From assembly GCA_949292635.1 (NCBI GenBank), contig CASEZY010000004.1:1-64000 (forward strand): 64,000 nt of DNA, given 5' to 3'. The position numbers and the translations under genes are program-made. The notes beneath the pieces are model-generated. The model was not told where the DNA came from. It made no database searches and worked only from the letters and a program-made list of their open reading frames with translations. This document shows, piece by piece, positions 53,609 through 62,841 of this stretch (position 1 is its first letter; the number at the start of each line of letters is the position of its first letter). The DNA is from an uncultured Methanomassiliicoccales archaeon. GTDB lineage: Archaea > Thermoplasmatota > Thermoplasmata > Methanomassiliicoccales > Methanomethylophilaceae.

Positions 53609-56146
53609 GGATGACTTCTGATCCGCCAGGCGCTCCTTCTCCTCATTCTTGGCCAAGGCGATACGGTAGACCTTCTGCACGATGGCGTCCAGCTTGTCCA
53701 GCGCCCTCCACTTGAGCAGGTAGTGCTGGGCGATCAGCCACACTATCGCCAGCGCCAGCATCAGCAGCTGCTGACACAGCGGGATCATGGGGATGGTCAT
53801 CAGGTCGCAGAAGAACTCCAGGTTGTAGCATGCGAATGCACCCAGCATCAGCAGCACCATCAGGATCATGGGCTTGATGTCGGTGCTCCTGGAACCGTCG
53901 ACGCTGAAGATCTTGAAGTACGGGACAACCACCAGCAGCTGGAGTATACCGCAAAGTGTGAGGAACAGCACGGTCAATGCGCTGGCGTACGCCTCGTCGA
54001 TGTGACGTTCGGAATCCCAACTACCTTCGGCCGCGATACTGATGATACCGTTGTCCAGCAATATTCCGGAAACAGCGAATATCGCCAACGCCATGATGGC
54101 GATGGAACCTGCCGTCGGCAGACAATACCTCAGGACAGCCGGAAGGATGAGGTCGGAATTCTCCGATGGACGTGCCCAAATGGCCATGAAGAATGCGGAT
54201 CCGGACACAGCCAACAGAGCGTAGTAGATGTTCTGGATGGGATTGAAGGGGGTTCCTCCCAGGACCACCAGGGTCATGGCGATGAGGATGGCCATGGTGA
54301 TGTTCCTGGAGATGTAGATCTTGAGAATATCCCTCATACCGGATACGGTGCGCTTCCCTTCGACGACCGCTCTTGGGAGAGTGGAGAAGTCGTCGTGCAC
54401 CAGCACCATGTCCGCCACCCCTCTGGCGGCCCCGGAGCCGCTCTCCAGGGCAACGCCCACGTTGGCCTTCTTGAGGGACTTGACGTCGTTGACACCGTCA
54501 CCGACCATGGCCACATAGCGTCCGTTGGCCTTCAGGACGTCGATCACATCCTCCTTCTGCTCCGGCTTCATCCTGCCGAAGATGTTGGAGTTGAGGATGG
54601 TTTCCGTCTTAGCGTCTCCCTCCAGCGAGGCCAGTTCGTCACCGGAGACGATTCTCCTCTCACCGGGGATGCCGGCGGTCTTGAACAGAGCGTCGATGGT
54701 CACCGGGTCGTCACCGGAGATGACCTTCAGCTCGGTGCCGTGCTCCATGAACTGGTCGATGATCTGCCTGCAGTCGGGGCGGACCTCATCCTCGATCACG
54801 AACATCCCTACGGGCATGAGCTCGGGGATGACGAAGTCCTCGGACTCGATGTCCACATCGCCGCACATGCCCATGACGACGGTGCGGTATCCCTGGGAGG
54901 AATGCTCCTTCACCCTGTCCTCCAATCCTGGACAATCCCTGAAGTGCGGACCGAGAACGCTGCTGGCGCCCATGAACACCGTTATGGTCTCCCCGCCGTG
55001 GACGAACTTGGCGGCGCTGAACTTGCGCTCGGATGTGAAACGGATCTCCTGCAGCACCTGGCAGGGCTGAGCGCCGTAGTGCTCCTTGATGGCGTCCATG
55101 GTGCGGTTGCTGCTGCCGCTGGAGCCAACGTAGCAGGAGACGATCTCGCTCATCTCGGATTCGTCGAATCCGCCCAGCGGGAAGGCCTCCTTGTACCTGA
55201 GACGGTTGGTGGTGATGGTGCCGGTCTTGTCCATGCAGATGGTGTTCACGTGGCTGATGGATTCGACCGAGCTTGAATTCTGCAGCAGGACTCCGGTATC
55301 CGCCATGCGGATGGCGGAGATCATGTAGGTGATGACGATCAGCAGGAACAGCGCGATCGGCACGATGTCGAGGATGACTGCGGTGTTCTCCAGCAGCTTG
55401 CCGATCCAATCGCCGCTCCTGCCGAAGAACATCGTGTAGAGGATATTGACGATGATGTACACCGCGGCCAGTCCCATCAGCATGATGGTGATGGTGTTGG
55501 TCTCGATCTGAAGAGGGGTCTTCTTGTCCACATGCCTCCTGGCGCTGGCCAGCATCTTGGATGCGTAGGAGTCCTGGCCGAAGGCGTCCACCTTGTATGC
55601 GCCCTCTCCGGCCACGCAGAACGATCCGGAATAGACCCTCTCTCCCGCCCTCTTCCTGACGGTCTTGGACTCTCCGGTCAGCAGGGACTCGTCCATCTCG
55701 AGATACTCGTCATAGACGAGTTCACCGTCCACCAGGGCCTGGTCGCCGGAACGGAGGATCACGATGTCGTCCTTGACCACTTCGGCCTGATCTATCACGA
55801 CCTCCTTACCGTCACGGACCACGGTGACCTTCGGACGCAGTAGCAGAGCGATCTTGTCCAGCCTGCGCTTGGCCTTGATCTCCTGGATGGTGGCGATGAT
55901 GATGTTCATCACGATGATGCCCACCGTTGCCAAAGCATTCAGATAGTGTCCGTCATTATGCTCGAGGATCCCCAATACGATGAACGCCGCACCCAGGATG
56001 AAAAGGAGCATGTTGAAGCCTGTGCAGACGTTCTTGACGATGATCTCCCCGTAGGATCTGCTGGTCCTCTGCTTGGAAGAGTTGACCTGACCGGCGGCGA
56101 CCCGTTGTTCGACCTCCGATGACGTCAGGCCTTCGGTGTATCCCAT
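53600..56146 (-). CDS. P-type (E1-E2) cation-transporting ATPase
   Basis: An 848-residue ion pump. The actuator loop has MDESLLTGES; the phosphorylation site is ICMDKTGT with D306; the hinge has AMVGDGVNDVKSLKKANVGVAL. About ten membrane helices are present. Helix 4 reads DIVPIALFLLI, a calcium/magnesium-type proline but not a heavy-metal CPx motif. N-terminal metal-binding domains are absent. The organisation resembles the CtpE-like branch, so a divalent cation is possible, but the ion cannot be decided from sequence. A TATA box (TTTATATAAT, about 56165-56174) 20-25 bp before the ATG implies a leaderless mRNA, with a palindrome just upstream. Confidence 0.88.
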   Translation of the reverse strand: MGYTEGLTSSEVEQRVAAGQVNSSKQRTSRSYGEIIVKNVCTGFNMLLFILGAAFIVLGILEHNDGHYLNALATVGIIVMNIIIATIQEIKAKRRLDKIALLLRPKVTVVRDGKEVVIDQAEVVKDDIVILRSGDQALVDGELVYDEYLEMDESLLTGESKTVRKRAGERVYSGSFCVAGEGAYKVDAFGQDSYASKMLASARRHVDKKTPLQIETNTITIMLMGLAAVYIIVNILYTMFFGRSGDWIGKLLENTAVILDIVPIALFLLIVITYMISAIRMADTGVLLQNSSSVESISHVNTICMDKTGTITTNRLRYKEAFPLGGFDESEMSEIVSCYVGSSGSSNRTMDAIKEHYGAQPCQVLQEIRFTSERKFSAAKFVHGGETITVFMGASSVLGPHFRDCPGLEDRVKEHSSQGYRTVVMGMCGDVDIESEDFVIPELMPVGMFVIEDEVRPDCRQIIDQFMEHGTELKVISGDDPVTIDALFKTAGIPGERRIVSGDELASLEGDAKTETILNSNIFGRMKPEQKEDVIDVLKANGRYVAMVGDGVNDVKSLKKANVGVALESGSGAARGVADMVLVHDDFSTLPRAVVEGKRTVSGMRDILKIYISRNITMAILIAMTLVVLGGTPFNPIQNIYYALLAVSGSAFFMAIWARPSENSDLILPAVLRYCLPTAGSIAIMALAIFAVSGILLDNGIISIAAEGSWDSERHIDEAYASALTVLFLTLCGILQLLVVVPYFKIFSVDGSRSTDIKPMILMVLLMLGAFACYNLEFFCDLMTIPMIPLCQQLLMLALAIVWLIAQHYLLKWRALDKLDAIVQKVYRIALAKNEEKERLADQKSSSE

Positions 56147-56164
56147 GCTTGGGCATCTATCTTA

Positions 56165-56195
56165 ATTATATAAAATTCGGGGTTGACACGTCAAC
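56165..56195 (-). promoter_or_regulatory. P-type ATPase promoter with operator-like palindrome
   Basis: On the minus strand a strong TATA box (TTTATATAAT) lies directly before the ATPase start. Just upstream of it is a 6-bp inverted repeat, GTTGAC-AC-GTCAAC (56182-56195), overlapping the stop codon of the helicase-nuclease gene. Its position next to the TATA/BRE region suits a metal- or stress-responsive regulator; this is inferred. Confidence 0.45.
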
Positions 56196-59181
56196 TACCA
56201 TCCGTCTTGGCGTTCTGCGTGTCTGCGACGATCACGGCTATCTCCTCCAGGGTCTTGGGCTCGATCTCCACCGCCTCGCAGTCCCTCACATACTGCACGA
56301 AGCACCTCACCGGACGCTTGAGGACGCTCTCGACCACCAGTTTGTACACACTGAGCTGCACCACGTAGGAGTCGTGGTTCCTGCGGTCGGAATCGGTCTT
56401 CCAGTCGTGGATCTCCGCCCGGTCATCCCATATCGCCAGCAGATCGATGGTGCCCCGGAGGGTTACGTCCCCCACGGGCAAGGAGCATTCCCGTTCGGCG
56501 ATGATATCCGCCCCCTCCAGGGAGGCCAGGACCTTCCGGGCGTAATCCAGTTCGGTAAGCTCCTTCTCGGGTTCGATGCCGTGGACAAGGTCCTGGATGG
56601 CCTCGTGCACCCTGGTGCCGTATTCCTTCCCTCTGTCCTCGTCGCTTCCGTCCTCTCCCTCATAGGGGATGTATGTCATTATGTCGTGGACCGGCAAGGA
56701 CGTCCTGCGGCGCTGATACGCGGGGATCTCCGGAGGTTCGGAACGCACGTCCTGTCCCCCGCTCGGAGGCTCCTCATCCGGGGGGATATCCGACAATCCG
56801 TAAAGGTAACTGAACCCGTCGAAGAACACAGATCTATCGAACGAAGACGTGAGCATCAGGTACTGTTTCGCACGGGACAGTGCCACGAACAACAGGCGGC
56901 GGGTCTCGTGGTAGTCCGATCCGTTGGCCCAACCGCACATGTAGGAACGCCAGGACTTGAAGATCGCCGCATTATCACCATTCCGGACCAGGACCTTCTC
57001 GGCACGGATCCCTTTGAACTCGTCGTAGGATATCGCCTGCTTGCCGGAGGGCTTGTTCCTGAGGGTGTATTGGTCAAGACCACCCACGACCACTATCGGA
57101 TACTCCAGTCCCTTGGACTTGTGCATCGTCTGAATGACGACGGCATCCTTACCCACCAGGGCATCCACGGAATACTTCGTGCCGTTCTTGATGTCCTGCT
57201 CCATCAGGCGTATGATGTCGGGAATGGTAACCAGCGACCCGGAGAACGACGAGGATATCACGTTGATTATCGCATGGGCTATGTCCGCATCCGCGGGGTC
57301 CTCGTCTATGGCATGGAAGGCAAACACCGATGTGAGGAAATCCGTGGGGCGTTTGCGTCTCTTGTACAGATAATCCCGCTGCTTCGTTACCGCTATGGGA
57401 TACGCCTCCCGTCTGGAACGCCCTATGCTGTCCAAGTAGTTGGCATCGCGAGCCATGGCATCGATCTGGGACCTGCTGAGGCCCATGTGCACAAGGATCG
57501 TGTTCAGACCGCGGGTGTCGGATTCGTCGTTCACGTACCTGAACCAGGCAAGTGCCAGCTTGCCGGGGACGCTGGACATGATCTCCACGTCCCCCTGCAG
57601 GAACGCGGGTATGCCCCTCTTCCTCAAATGGTCGTACAGGGAACGGCATTTGTTGCCGGTCCTCATGAGGACCGCTATGTCGCCGTATCTTGCGGGACGG
57701 TAGCCGTCACCGTCCTTGATGCGGTAGCTGTCGTCGGTAACGTAGCGGACGATCTGTCTGGCGATCAGCTCGCCCTCCCCGCCGTCGATGTGATCCACGT
57801 CGTACATCACCTCCACCGCAGTATGACCGTCGAAATCCTTGTTGTCGGCGTCCAGCCTTATCACGGAGTCCCCGTATCCGGTGTGGTCGTCGCCCTTGAT
57901 TATCCGGGCGTCCATCACCCGGAAGACCGCATCCAATATCTCCTCGGAACTGCGGTAGTTCCTCTTCAGCGGGATCGAGATGACGCTGTCCGCGGTTATT
58001 CCGGGGATCACCCTGCGCTCCCCGTCCGAGTTGAGGATGCTTGCGAGCCTGCCAATACGGTGGCCGAACTGCAGGATGTTGTCCACATCGGCATTGCGGA
58101 ATCCGTAGATACCCTGCTTCCAGTCGCCCACCACACAGAAGTTGGGCTCCTCCAGAAGCATCAGGCAGATCATCATCTGCATCTCATTGGTGTCCTGGAA
58201 CTCATCCACCATCAGGTACCTGACGGACATGGATACCCTGGATTCCTCGCTCTGGTACAGCGCCACGAATGCGAACAGGGCGTTGAGCGAGAATGTGAGC
58301 CTGTTGTCCCGGATGGACTGTTCGATGTAGCCGTAGTAGATGTCGTGCACGAAGTACAGGAGCTTCCTGCGGTCCTCGTTCACGATGGAGTCGATATCAT
58401 CGTCGGTGAGCACTTTGGGAATGCCGTCCGCGTACAGGACCCTCTCGAAATAGGTGCCTTCGGGGTCGAAGTAATACTGCTTGCGGCCGGGCGATTTGAC
58501 ACAATTGGCGCCCTTCAGCTTTTTTTCATCCTCCGCCTTCTCCCTCAGCATGGATGCGAGGGTATCCAACTTCCCTCCGATCCGGGCCTCCCCGTCACCG
58601 AACCAGGTGTACTCGCCCATGGGGATGATGCCTCTGCACATCAGCGCCTCGATGAAATAGAACAATTCCTTCTCGTCGTTGGCCATGAGGGCGGGGACGT
58701 CCCCGTACCAATCGCTGTGGGCGGAGATGAAGGATGAGTAGAACCTTCCGAAATGCTCCTCGTTGAGGGTATCGTTGGATTCCAGCACAGCGCTCCTGGA
58801 GAGGCGGGCATCGATGCCGAAGAAATCGCTGACGGCGTCGGTGTTGGCACGGACGATGCGGGAGCAATAGGAATCGAAGGTGGAGGTCCGCACCTCGGAC
58901 ATCATACGGAGGAGGTCCTCAGCCTTCTCGGGATCGTTGTCCGCCTCCTCCTTGATCCTGCCCCGGAGACGGTCTCCCATCTCCATGGCGGCGTTCTGTG
59001 TGAAGGTCACCATCAATATGTCCGCCGGAGGCACGTTCTTGGAGACGATGCTCATGTATCTCTCCACCACCGTGTGGGTCTTGCCGGTACCCGGACCCGC
59101 ATCCACCAGCAGTATGCCGTCGGTGGTCTCCGCGATCCTCCTCTGCTCCTTATTGAGGTCATTCAAGGTCATCGTGCTCAC
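56191..59181 (-). CDS. AddA-like UvrD helicase with C-terminal nuclease
   Basis: A 996-residue superfamily 1A helicase fused to a nuclease. Walker A is AGPGTGKT (about 28-35). Other helicase motifs are VTFTQNAAMEMGDRL, LMVDEFQDTNEMQ, GDWKQGIYGFRNAD, LKRNYRSSEEIL, TMHKSKGLEYPIV and LLFVALSRAKQYL. The C-terminal PD-(D/E)XK domain has GTRVHEAIQDL, GTIDLLAIWDD and IHDWKT, then QLSVYKLVV, matching the RecB/AddA nuclease. Its start overlaps the end of the AddB-like gene by 23 bp, so the pair would form an AddAB-like complex that resects double-strand ends. AddAB is uncommon in archaea. Confidence 0.87.
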   Translation of the reverse strand: MSTMTLNDLNKEQRRIAETTDGILLVDAGPGTGKTHTVVERYMSIVSKNVPPADILMVTFTQNAAMEMGDRLRGRIKEEADNDPEKAEDLLRMMSEVRTSTFDSYCSRIVRANTDAVSDFFGIDARLSRSAVLESNDTLNEEHFGRFYSSFISAHSDWYGDVPALMANDEKELFYFIEALMCRGIIPMGEYTWFGDGEARIGGKLDTLASMLREKAEDEKKLKGANCVKSPGRKQYYFDPEGTYFERVLYADGIPKVLTDDDIDSIVNEDRRKLLYFVHDIYYGYIEQSIRDNRLTFSLNALFAFVALYQSEESRVSMSVRYLMVDEFQDTNEMQMMICLMLLEEPNFCVVGDWKQGIYGFRNADVDNILQFGHRIGRLASILNSDGERRVIPGITADSVISIPLKRNYRSSEEILDAVFRVMDARIIKGDDHTGYGDSVIRLDADNKDFDGHTAVEVMYDVDHIDGGEGELIARQIVRYVTDDSYRIKDGDGYRPARYGDIAVLMRTGNKCRSLYDHLRKRGIPAFLQGDVEIMSSVPGKLALAWFRYVNDESDTRGLNTILVHMGLSRSQIDAMARDANYLDSIGRSRREAYPIAVTKQRDYLYKRRKRPTDFLTSVFAFHAIDEDPADADIAHAIINVISSSFSGSLVTIPDIIRLMEQDIKNGTKYSVDALVGKDAVVIQTMHKSKGLEYPIVVVGGLDQYTLRNKPSGKQAISYDEFKGIRAEKVLVRNGDNAAIFKSWRSYMCGWANGSDYHETRRLLFVALSRAKQYLMLTSSFDRSVFFDGFSYLYGLSDIPPDEEPPSGGQDVRSEPPEIPAYQRRRTSLPVHDIMTYIPYEGEDGSDEDRGKEYGTRVHEAIQDLVHGIEPEKELTELDYARKVLASLEGADIIAERECSLPVGDVTLRGTIDLLAIWDDRAEIHDWKTDSDRRNHDSYVVQLSVYKLVVESVLKRPVRCFVQYVRDCEAVEIEPKTLEEIAVIVADTQNAKTDGS

Positions 59182-61831
59182 CTCCCGATGCGGGTGTTGC
59201 CGTGCACATGTCCCTGTAATCGCATTTGCTGCAGTCCTTCAACGGCTTGGCGGGATATTCGGTGACGTAGTATTGGGTCTCGTCCTCCGCGGACCTCAGC
59301 AGCACTTTCTCGAACCTATCAAAGGTGTCCGAGAAGATCTCCACGTCCGATCCCATAACCCATGCGGAGGCCTTCATGACCTCGATGAAATTGTTCACGA
59401 ACCTCTCCGCTTTCATGCTGTTATCGCCCTTGTTGCTATAACAGCCCTGCACGTTGCGTATCAGATCCGACTTTTTCTGCTCATCATTGTCGCGGCATTC
59501 TTCCCAGAATCTCAGACAAAGATCGAAGGCGTCGTCGAAATTCAGGTGTTCGAGATTGGTCTTCTTGAAGATGTCTACCTTATGCTCACGCATGTATGCC
59601 TCGCGGTTGCCACAGTCAAAGAGCTTTACATCGGTCTTGTCAGGCTCTGCGCCTTTGACCCTGTCCTTGGCCCCGGTCTTGAGATACTTAAGTGTGAACA
59701 GACCGTCATCCACCCCGTTCTCACGTATGAGGGTCAGATATGCCAGCGGCTGGAAGTCCGGATAGTCCACCGGTTCGTCGAAGGACATGTTCTTGCACAC
59801 CTCGCGGGGGGTCTTGATCCTCCCGGTCTTCAAGTCGTAGATGCGATCGTCGTTGAGTATGTCCATGATCCCCTTGAGATGCAGATTCACACATTGGCGG
59901 GACGCTTCGACGTAAGATGACACCTTGGTGAGCCCCAGCTCGTCCAGGAACATGTTGGGTTCCTTGTCGACGGAACGATCCACGAGATCATCCGTAGGAA
60001 GCTTCAGTTCTTCGGCATAGCGGTCCACGTTATCCACCATGATGCGGATCTCGGTCCTGGCGATCTCCCTGAGCTCCGGGGAATCCAACAGTTCGCAGCG
60101 GTCCGCGATCCTGTTAACGAAATAGTCGGGGCCGTTCTTCCTGATGAGTTCCTTGACCGTTTTCGGGTACGAGAGACGAAATTCTGCGTAGTCGTGGACG
60201 AGGGTCCCGGTGAACGTGGTCTCCTTGTCCGCGCTCCTGGCCAGACGGCTGTACATGAACGCCCTGGGGCATCTGTAGAAGGTGTTGAACGACGACTGGG
60301 AGAACAGCATGGTGCCCCGCTCGCCCAAATCGAACTCCGCGGCGGAGAATGAGGGGGTGCGATCCATCTTCGTCACCTCCCAGGGTCCGGTGACGGTACG
60401 TTCGCACGCCTGCTCGAAGGACGTCACCCTGGCGGAACCGTCCGGGGATGTGAAATGGGTGCAGGGCTGGGCCTCCTGGTTCCCGTTGACGGACTTGGCG
60501 AGATAGAAGCGCACGTTGCCCTGCTGCATCAGCACATCGAACCTCTGACGGTTGCGGTCGTCCTCGTCCATCCTCTGACCCGGGCTCAGGAAATCAAGAT
60601 CCTTGGTGGTGCGGTCCCAATCGGTACCAAGTCCAACGTAGATGACCACGGGACGGTCCACGTACACGGAGTTCTTGCAGTCCGCCAGCAACACGCCCTT
60701 CTTCTCGTCATCCGAGATCTGCTCGTTGTGCTTCAGACCGCCGATGCTGTTGACCGCGTAGTACAGGTCGTCCAGGAGCTGCTGTGAGACAGGACTGTCG
60801 GCGCACTCCATGTCCCTGAGCAGCAGGGTGACGTTGCCCCTGTCCTGCGAACTCAGTATGCAGAACTCGGAGACCTGGGAGAAGGTGTACTCCTCTATCC
60901 TGGACATAAGATCCAGAAGTGCCAGCGTACGTTCCGCCCTGGGTGTGGTAGGCATTATTATCCGGGCCCTGAGGAACGCTGACAGGGAATACTCGTCATG
61001 CTTCAGCCAGATGTCCCCGCCGTATGAGGATATCAATGAGCGCACGTCCCTCACCCTGAGGGTATCGAAACGAAGTGCCAGCGCCACGAACTCAAGGTAG
61101 TCCCTGATACTGGTGAGGTCCCTCATCTCCAGGGAGTTGATGAAGGGTATGTGGTTGCGGTAGAGGGCGGAACGTACAGAATCAGCGATGGAGCCCTCCG
61201 AATCCATGACGATGGCCACGTCCAACGGATCCGTGCGCATGACGATGTCCGCCGCACATTCGGCAATCTCCCGGTCGTTCCTCAGCAGACGGATCTCCGG
61301 GATGACGTACTCCCCGCGCTTGAAGATGTCCACCTCGGTCATCATGCCCGGGTTGGGGTTCATGTGCTTGTCCAACTCGTCGTACAGTTCGCCGCCCACC
61401 ACGGCCACCTTCCTGCCGTCGAAGAAACCTCCGGAGGCGGCATCGCACCGAAGGAGGATGGTGTCCACGGTGTTGTAGTCCATGTATGCCCTGCACACCC
61501 ACCTCTGCCTGCTCTTGAGATGGACCTCGGGTGCGGAGGTGAAGCGAAGCATCCTCTGGACGTTGACGATCTCCCCGTGCACGTACTTTATGCCGTAACC
61601 GGTGTCGTTGGCGACGGACTTCACCAATGCTATGTCGCCGATGATGCCCTTGCCCGTCAGGTCGTAGGAGTTGGAGGCGGCGTACTGTCTGGGGGTCACC
61701 GCCAGCGGCCCCAGACGGGGTGTGTCCACACGGTTGTTCAGAGCCAGGGCGAGGGGGGCGTCGTTGCAAAGAACGATATCAAAATCCTTCACCTCGTCGT
61801 AGATCTCGTCAATGGACTTGGCGGTGCGCAT
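59159..61831 (-). CDS. AddB-like PD-(D/E)XK nuclease with iron-sulfur cysteines
   Basis: An 890-residue partner of the AddA-like protein. The N-terminal half looks like a degenerate helicase: there is no Walker A where one would be expected. The C-terminal half is a RecB/Cas4-type nuclease. It has FNTFYRCPRAFMYSRLAR, LVHDYAEFR, LKGIMDIL...IYDLKTG and QPLAYLTLI. It ends with DCSKCDYRDMC. The first Cys plus the three C-terminal Cys match the [4Fe-4S] cluster of AddB. It is the first gene of the pair, with a TATA box at about 61853-61862 and no leader. Confidence 0.83.
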   Translation of the reverse strand: MRTAKSIDEIYDEVKDFDIVLCNDAPLALALNNRVDTPRLGPLAVTPRQYAASNSYDLTGKGIIGDIALVKSVANDTGYGIKYVHGEIVNVQRMLRFTSAPEVHLKSRQRWVCRAYMDYNTVDTILLRCDAASGGFFDGRKVAVVGGELYDELDKHMNPNPGMMTEVDIFKRGEYVIPEIRLLRNDREIAECAADIVMRTDPLDVAIVMDSEGSIADSVRSALYRNHIPFINSLEMRDLTSIRDYLEFVALALRFDTLRVRDVRSLISSYGGDIWLKHDEYSLSAFLRARIIMPTTPRAERTLALLDLMSRIEEYTFSQVSEFCILSSQDRGNVTLLLRDMECADSPVSQQLLDDLYYAVNSIGGLKHNEQISDDEKKGVLLADCKNSVYVDRPVVIYVGLGTDWDRTTKDLDFLSPGQRMDEDDRNRQRFDVLMQQGNVRFYLAKSVNGNQEAQPCTHFTSPDGSARVTSFEQACERTVTGPWEVTKMDRTPSFSAAEFDLGERGTMLFSQSSFNTFYRCPRAFMYSRLARSADKETTFTGTLVHDYAEFRLSYPKTVKELIRKNGPDYFVNRIADRCELLDSPELREIARTEIRIMVDNVDRYAEELKLPTDDLVDRSVDKEPNMFLDELGLTKVSSYVEASRQCVNLHLKGIMDILNDDRIYDLKTGRIKTPREVCKNMSFDEPVDYPDFQPLAYLTLIRENGVDDGLFTLKYLKTGAKDRVKGAEPDKTDVKLFDCGNREAYMREHKVDIFKKTNLEHLNFDDAFDLCLRFWEECRDNDEQKKSDLIRNVQGCYSNKGDNSMKAERFVNNFIEVMKASAWVMGSDVEIFSDTFDRFEKVLLRSAEDETQYYVTEYPAKPLKDCSKCDYRDMCTATPASGGEHDDLE

Positions 61832-61849
61832 GTCCGGATATTTTCACTG

Positions 61850-61865
61850 TACACTATAAAATAGA
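61850..61865. promoter_or_regulatory. Shared symmetric TATA element for divergent genes
   Basis: ACTATAAAATAG reads as a TATA box on either strand. It lies about 25 bp before the AddB-like start on the minus strand and about 30 bp before the ATG at 61892 on the plus strand. No other TATA-like element sits in the 60-bp gap, so both genes may use it. Confidence 0.4.
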
Positions 61866-61891
61866 TATTCCGAATCGGCAATCGGGTCGAC

Positions 61892-62437
61892 ATGGACGAG
61901 GTGTACGTTGTACAGGTGCACACCGACGGCGACTACGGCTTCCCCCGGGACAGGGTGACCGAGATCGGTATCTGCCGCGTCACCCCGGAGAACGGGGAGG
62001 TGGAGAGTTACTTCTCGGCGCGTGTCGCCCTGCCACCGGGCTCGTTCATGAGAAGACAGCGCGAATACCTGGAGAACACGGCCGGCCTCACACCCGAGGA
62101 CCTTCAGGACGGTCTGCCCGAGGAGGAGGCGGTGAGGAAGGTGAAAGAGCTCCTGGCCGGGAGGACCGTCACATCCTTCGACATAGGGTTCACGTTCAAG
62201 AAATTCCTTCTGTACGACCCCTGGGACATCACGTTGGAGATGTCCATCATGTCCTCCGCATCCGTGGGCCTTCCCCCTTCGTTGAGGGAGAGCGACATCC
62301 CGGAGCCGATGATGGTGGATAGGGCTTACAAAGCGCTGTTCCCGGATGACGAGAAGGCCGTCGGCGACGGCAGGTCCGCGTTGGACCTTGCCCTGAAGAC
62401 ATCGTTCATCATGCTCGAGATGCGGGCTAGAAGGTGA
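61892..62437 (+). CDS. DnaQ-fold (DEDD exonuclease-like) protein with lost catalytic residues
   Basis: A 181-residue protein whose start lines up with DnaQ-type 3'-5' exonucleases: VYVVQVHTDGDYGFPRDRVTEIGICRV. In active enzymes the first strand carries D-x-E; here these positions read Q8-V-H10. The second motif is only partly kept (VTSFDIGFTFKKFLL). The third has ALDLAL but no His/Tyr partner. It is therefore probably inactive as a nuclease and may bind DNA or protein instead. It is divergent from the AddB-like gene and converges on the next gene with an 11-bp overlap. Confidence 0.65.
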   Translation: MDEVYVVQVHTDGDYGFPRDRVTEIGICRVTPENGEVESYFSARVALPPGSFMRRQREYLENTAGLTPEDLQDGLPEEEAVRKVKELLAGRTVTSFDIGFTFKKFLLYDPWDITLEMSIMSSASVGLPPSLRESDIPEPMMVDRAYKALFPDDEKAVGDGRSALDLALKTSFIMLEMRARR

Positions 62438-62837
62438 ACAGCGACCTGACTATGGAGTCGAAGGCCTGCAGTGCCAGCATACCGATGAACAGTATCAAGA
62501 CTCCTATCCCCAGGACGATGCCCATGGCACCGCCCGAGGTGAAGAGGAACACCAACGATGTCATCAGGAGGATACCGATGGCAAGGAACATGATCCCCTT
62601 GCGCCAATCCCTCTGATACAACTGACCCAGACCGAATAGTCCGAACACCGCGGGGATGGTGCTGAGAAGCAGCACGGTGCGATGGCGGGTGAGCTTGGTG
62701 GCGGGAGCCTTGTCATCATCGATGATACGGTATTGATCCTTGGGCTCCTCCCGGGAGATCTGACGGTAGCACTTGGGACAGGTGAGGCTGAATCCGGGGA
62801 CCCTCTCCCCGCAGTACGGGCATCTCCTGTCCGCCAT
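62427..62837 (-). CDS. Zinc-ribbon membrane protein (TM2-like)
   Basis: A 136-residue protein. An N-terminal zinc ribbon uses C6, C9, C20 and C23 (CPYCG...CPKCY). A short basic linker is followed by three hydrophobic helices; the first has GLFGLGQLYQRDWRKG, the TM2-domain pattern. The ribbon faces the cytoplasm. The role is unknown. It ends with TAG; read-through would add only five residues before TGA. The thioesterase gene upstream ends 4 bp before this start, so they may share a transcript. Confidence 0.75.
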   Translation of the reverse strand: MADRRCPYCGERVPGFSLTCPKCYRQISREEPKDQYRIIDDDKAPATKLTRHRTVLLLSTIPAVFGLFGLGQLYQRDWRKGIMFLAIGILLMTSLVFLFTSGGAMGIVLGIGVLILFIGMLALQAFDSIVRSLFTF

Positions 62838-62841
62838 GCCA

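Noticed and set aside
53723-55276. 517-residue open frame antisense to the P-type ATPase
   Set aside because: No recognisable domain, and its composition mirrors the conserved ATPase codons.
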